In this document: positions 60,951 to 64,000 of the stretch, piece after piece | Position numbering within the stretch: the first letter of the stretch is position 1 | Layout of the letters: every line of letters begins with the position of its first letter | Assembly: GCF_001042715.1 (NCBI RefSeq) | Contig: NZ_CP009687.1 | Span: 2,533,418-2,597,417 of the forward strand | Length of the DNA: 64,000 nt | Direction: 5' to 3' | Origin: Clostridium aceticum | GTDB taxonomy: Bacteria; Bacillota; Clostridia; Peptostreptococcales; Natronincolaceae | Made by a program: the position numbers and the translations under genes | Notes under the pieces: model-generated | What the model was told of the DNA's origin: nothing | What the model saw: only the letters and a program-made list of their open reading frames with translations | The model's database searches: none

Positions 60951-62573
60951 TTACCTATTGGTTTCACTATTGTTCAATACACTATCTTTATACTGCATAA
61001 TGGTCATCCCTGTAATTTTTTTAAAGGTTTTAGAAAAATACTGTTGATCAGAAAAACCTAAATCATCGTAGATTTCTTTTATTTTACAATCAGAATCTAC
61101 CACCAACTGTTTTGCTTTTTCTATCCTGAGCTTGTTTACATAAAGGGATATATTTTCTCCTGTCTCCTTTTTAAATAGATAACATACATAGTGCTTTGAT
61201 AAGTTCAGATATTCCGCTAAAGATTGTAAAGATATTTTTTTCTGATAGTTTCTTTCTATATAATCGATGGCTTCTTTAATAATATCATTAGAATTATTAT
61301 TCCTATAGGTTTTAACATTGTTTATTATTGTGATGATAATTTCCTTCATTAAGGCTACAACACTTTTGATTTTTGTAGCCGCCATAAGCCTATTATGATA
61401 ATAGGTATAATCTTTTGCTTTATCTTCCTCCACAAAACAATGATAATAGCGTTCAAAGACATTGCTGATCATATTAGAGTAAAAGAGCTTTACTTCTACA
61501 TCTTTTACAGTATTTTTTCTAAAAAAAGCTTCAGTCTGTTCTATTACTTCAAGAGCTTTCTGCTGGCTTTCTTCATTAATACTATTAATTAAAGATTGCT
61601 CATAACTTTTTTTCACGCTAAAAATATTGATATTTTGAAGAGTCTGCTCAGCAGCATTGATCATACAACTTTCATCAATATAAAAAAGCTGTTCCGCCTT
61701 CAACGCCACGTCCCTATAAACATCTGAAACTTCTTTTATATCATTAAAGCTTCGACTTATTACAGCACTTATAGGAATATCAAAATATTGTGCCACTGAA
61801 CTGCGTATCAATTCAATAACCTCTTGCACCTCTACTTTCTTGATCTGTGTTTTTGATAGAAGAAATAAAAATCGATTATTGTTTTCTTGAGCAAGACAAA
61901 ACATTTTTTTTTGTTCTATAATGCCAGATGCTAGATTAATGATAGCATTATTCATATGTTGCCAGTCTTGATCCTTGCAATCTGCTTTCCTCTCCCCATC
62001 ATCTCTAAAAAGAGATATTAAAGCAAATGTAGATCCCTCTAGAAGAAAGCCTAAATCAGAAGATCTATCAAGTAACTGTGCATCTACCCTCATGCTGCCA
62101 TCTAATAAATCTTCAAGCAATTTCACTTTAAGAGATGTAACATCTGTGCTAGTTTCCCTTTTTAGATAGTTATGATCTTCTTCTCCATTGCCTTCAGCAT
62201 CTAAACTTTCTTTGATGCCGGTCATGGTTTTTATAAGTTCTTCATCCTCAGCTTCAAATTTTAATATATAGTCATCTGCTCCACTCTTTAGTGCTTCTCT
62301 TACATGTTCAAAATCGTTATGACAGCTCAAAATCAATATTTTTGCCTTTTGATTTTTCTCTCTTATTTTTCTTGTAAGCCAAAAGCCATCCTGCTTAGGC
62401 ATAACGATATCCGTAAGAATCACATCAGGTTTATGAATTAGATAGGCTTCATAAGCCTGTTCTCCATTTGAAGCCTCTGCTACCACTGTAAAACCCAGAT
62501 CTTCCCAATCTATTGTGGATTTAAGCCCTACTCTTACCAGCACTTCATCATCTACAATTAAGACCTTATACAT
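60951..62573 (-). CDS. AraC-type response regulator (YesN family)
   Basis: A 540-residue regulator from the ATG at 62573 (GGGAGG site; the frame is open to 62600). The receiver domain has the acidic pair VDDE, the phospho-acceptor D in DVILTDIVMPKQDG and the lysine in ILKFEAEDEE. A middle region of about 280 residues follows. The C-terminus has two AraC helix-turn-helix motifs (ISLQSLAEYLNLSKHYVCYLFKKETG and IKEIYDDLGFSDQQYFSKTFKKITG). It should activate the adjacent transporter operon when phosphorylated by the sensor kinase upstream. Confidence 0.92.
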   Translation of the reverse strand: MYKVLIVDDEVLVRVGLKSTIDWEDLGFTVVAEASNGEQAYEAYLIHKPDVILTDIVMPKQDGFWLTRKIREKNQKAKILILSCHNDFEHVREALKSGADDYILKFEAEDEELIKTMTGIKESLDAEGNGEEDHNYLKRETSTDVTSLKVKLLEDLLDGSMRVDAQLLDRSSDLGFLLEGSTFALISLFRDDGERKADCKDQDWQHMNNAIINLASGIIEQKKMFCLAQENNNRFLFLLSKTQIKKVEVQEVIELIRSSVAQYFDIPISAVISRSFNDIKEVSDVYRDVALKAEQLFYIDESCMINAAEQTLQNINIFSVKKSYEQSLINSINEESQQKALEVIEQTEAFFRKNTVKDVEVKLFYSNMISNVFERYYHCFVEEDKAKDYTYYHNRLMAATKIKSVVALMKEIIITIINNVKTYRNNNSNDIIKEAIDYIERNYQKKISLQSLAEYLNLSKHYVCYLFKKETGENISLYVNKLRIEKAKQLVVDSDCKIKEIYDDLGFSDQQYFSKTFKKITGMTIMQYKDSVLNNSETNR

Positions 62574-62656
62574 TAAAATTCCTCCCATTCTGCACCACAT
62601 GTCCTCATAAAATTACATTTCACCATTTTACGTCTTAGAAAACAGACTGCTGCAGA

Positions 62657-64000
62657 TTAGTCTAATCTATTAAGGGCTTCTCCTTTGCATGGCAATTCAA
62701 CGATAATATTTGTACCCTGATTTTCTTTTGTCAAAATCTTAATACCATAAGCCTCTCCAAAAGATAACTTTATTCTTTGATTGATGTTATTTAAGCCGAC
62801 AGTACTAAACTTATTGGCATCCTTTTCTGACTTTAAAATGTTTTTTAATACCTCTGATTTAATTCCAGGACCATTGTCACTGACCTCAACAACTAACATC
62901 TCCTGACTAGTATAAGCCTTTATTTCTATATTTAGCGGCTCAGAGTCCTCTTCTTGTAGTCCATATATTATTGAATTTTCAACAATTGGTTGAAGTATAA
63001 GCTTTGGTATACAGCAGGAAAGACATTCCTCATCTATGCTATAATGAATCGTAAACCTCTCATTAAACCTTAATCTTTGAATTAAAATATAATTTTTTAC
63101 ATATTCGATCTCCTCTTCTAAAGAAATCATGTCTTTACCAAAGTTTATGCTGATCATTAGAAGCTTTATCAAAGCCGTCAAAGCATTGCTGGCACTTTTG
63201 GCACCTTGTAGCTTAGCCATCCAACGAATCGTATTCAGGGTATTATATAAAAAATGCGGGTTAATCTGTGCATGAAGTACTTCTAGTTCTAATTCCTTTT
63301 TATGGCGTTCCTCTTCAACTAATCTATTAATTAAACAACGCATTTTAGCGATCATATTATTAAAGCTTACCCCAAGCTGTCCAATTTCGTCCTTTCCTTC
63401 TGTATCTATCTGTACATCTAAGTCTCCATTTTCTGTTTTCTTCATCAACTTCATCATTTTAATAATAGGTTCTGTAGTCTTTATTGAGAAAAACAACATT
63501 AAGAAAGACGTAATAATTACATAAATTACACCTACTCTTATTAGTTTCCACTGAACCTCATCTATTTCTTTGTATAAGTACCAGTAAGGTACAATTTTAA
63601 CAATTTTCCAATCATTTACATCACAGGTTGCATATATGGCAATTTTCTTTTCTCTATGATCTTTAAAAGAAATATGGCCGCTTTTCTTCTCCGCCATAAG
63701 AATTTCTTGTGCATATACTTCGTTTTCTATACTTTCTCCTATCTTGCTTTTGTCAGGATGACTTACGATTTCTCCATACTTATTAGCAATAAAAATCTGC
63801 TCAATATCTCCGCTTACAAGGTTTTTATAAGAATTTTCAAGGATAATCTCATCAATATCAACAGTAAGCAATCCAAGCTCTTCTAAGGTATTAAAATCAA
63901 TTAACTTCCTTCCTAAAGAAAAGTAGTATTTATCAAACTCTCCAGCTAAAATTTTTATTTTTTCTTGTCTTGTATTAATCCAAATGATTTCCCCATCGGT
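62657..64000 (-). CDS. YesM-type sensor histidine kinase (partial, N-terminus beyond window)
   Basis: 447 residues are visible, and the frame is open to the right edge. The order is an extracellular Cache-like sensor part (VSHPDKSKIGESIENEVYAQEIL), a membrane helix near IRVGVIYVIITSFLMLFFSI, a HAMP linker, the His-kinase domain with INPHFLYNTLNTIRWMAKL (phospho-histidine) and the ATPase domain with NSIIYGLQEED and VSDNGPGI. It pairs with the AraC-type regulator downstream. The ligand is probably the polyol or sugar of the cluster, sensed directly or via the binding protein. Confidence 0.92.
   Translation of the reverse strand, partial: TDGEIIWINTRQEKIKILAGEFDKYYFSLGRKLIDFNTLEELGLLTVDIDEIILENSYKNLVSGDIEQIFIANKYGEIVSHPDKSKIGESIENEVYAQEILMAEKKSGHISFKDHREKKIAIYATCDVNDWKIVKIVPYWYLYKEIDEVQWKLIRVGVIYVIITSFLMLFFSIKTTEPIIKMMKLMKKTENGDLDVQIDTEGKDEIGQLGVSFNNMIAKMRCLINRLVEEERHKKELELEVLHAQINPHFLYNTLNTIRWMAKLQGAKSASNALTALIKLLMISINFGKDMISLEEEIEYVKNYILIQRLRFNERFTIHYSIDEECLSCCIPKLILQPIVENSIIYGLQEEDSEPLNIEIKAYTSQEMLVVEVSDNGPGIKSEVLKNILKSEKDANKFSTVGLNNINQRIKLSFGEAYGIKILTKENQGTNIIVELPCKGEALNRLD

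Noticed and set aside
1-64000. CRISPR arrays, tRNA or rRNA genes
   Set aside because: No regularly spaced direct repeats, no cloverleaf with a recognisable TTCGANTC arm and no rRNA segments were seen on either strand by eye.

Overview
The window is AT-rich, dense, almost entirely protein-coding DNA from a low-G+C Firmicute, most likely an anaerobic member of the Clostridia; an Alkaliphilus/Natronincola-type organism would fit, but that is inference from gene content and no rRNA is present. Support comes from strong AGGAGG-type ribosome sites with TTG and GTG starts, consensus sigma-A promoters, an S-box (SAM-I) riboswitch in front of a metI-metC pair, a GlpP antiterminator, a YesM/YesN-type two-component pair and a Bacillus-like TerD/TelA/YceG cluster. 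No tRNA, rRNA or CRISPR array was seen. Layout: 1-3.5 kb, a dpp/opp-type peptide or nickel ABC operon (permeases and ATPases), cut by the left edge. 3.5-11.2 kb, a sugar-acid operon (mannonate dehydratase, SDR fructuronate reductase, GntP permease, zinc dehydrogenase, LarA-family nickel enzyme) with a consensus promoter overlapped by a palindrome, and a FadR-type GntR regulator divergent to it. 11.3-18.1 kb, a DUF1846 protein, a DUF218 membrane protein and a heterodimeric ABC exporter whose second half lacks its Walker A region. 18.1-23.9 kb, a complete oppABCDF-type operon preceded by a leader terminator. 23.9-31.7 kb, a calcium P-type ATPase and a tellurite-resistance-like stress operon (YceG, TelA, three TerD proteins). 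31.9-39.7 kb, an alanine/glycine symporter with a clear sigma-54 promoter, its probable sigma-54 activator interrupted near its 5' end by an IS200/IS605 element, and a large AAA/RyR-domain protein. 39.8-46.1 kb, a DUF2284 protein and a Ugp-type glycerol-phosphate ABC operon that also encodes GlpP and a HAD phosphatase. 46.3-51.8 kb, an XRE regulator with two radical SAM proteins, then the SAM-riboswitch-controlled metI/metC-like pair. 52-54.2 kb, an orphan multi-PAS histidine kinase. 54.4-64 kb, a pentitol utilisation cluster (xylulokinase, polyol dehydrogenase, ribose-type ABC transporter, AraC-type response regulator, sensor kinase cut by the right edge). How it fits together: most modules are uptake systems paired with a first catabolic step and a local regulator. 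In the sugar-acid operon, a gluconate-type permease, a LarA-family enzyme that could epimerise gluconate to mannonate, and mannonate dehydratase suggest a nickel-dependent route from gluconate to 2-keto-3-deoxygluconate. In the sigma-54 module, removing the IS at the boundaries inferred here (after TTAC, ending TCAA) restores the activator frame exactly. Intergenic spaces carry at least four families of short palindromic repeats (called A, B, D and E below), some of them fragmented or composite, and several lie inside operons or 5' leaders.
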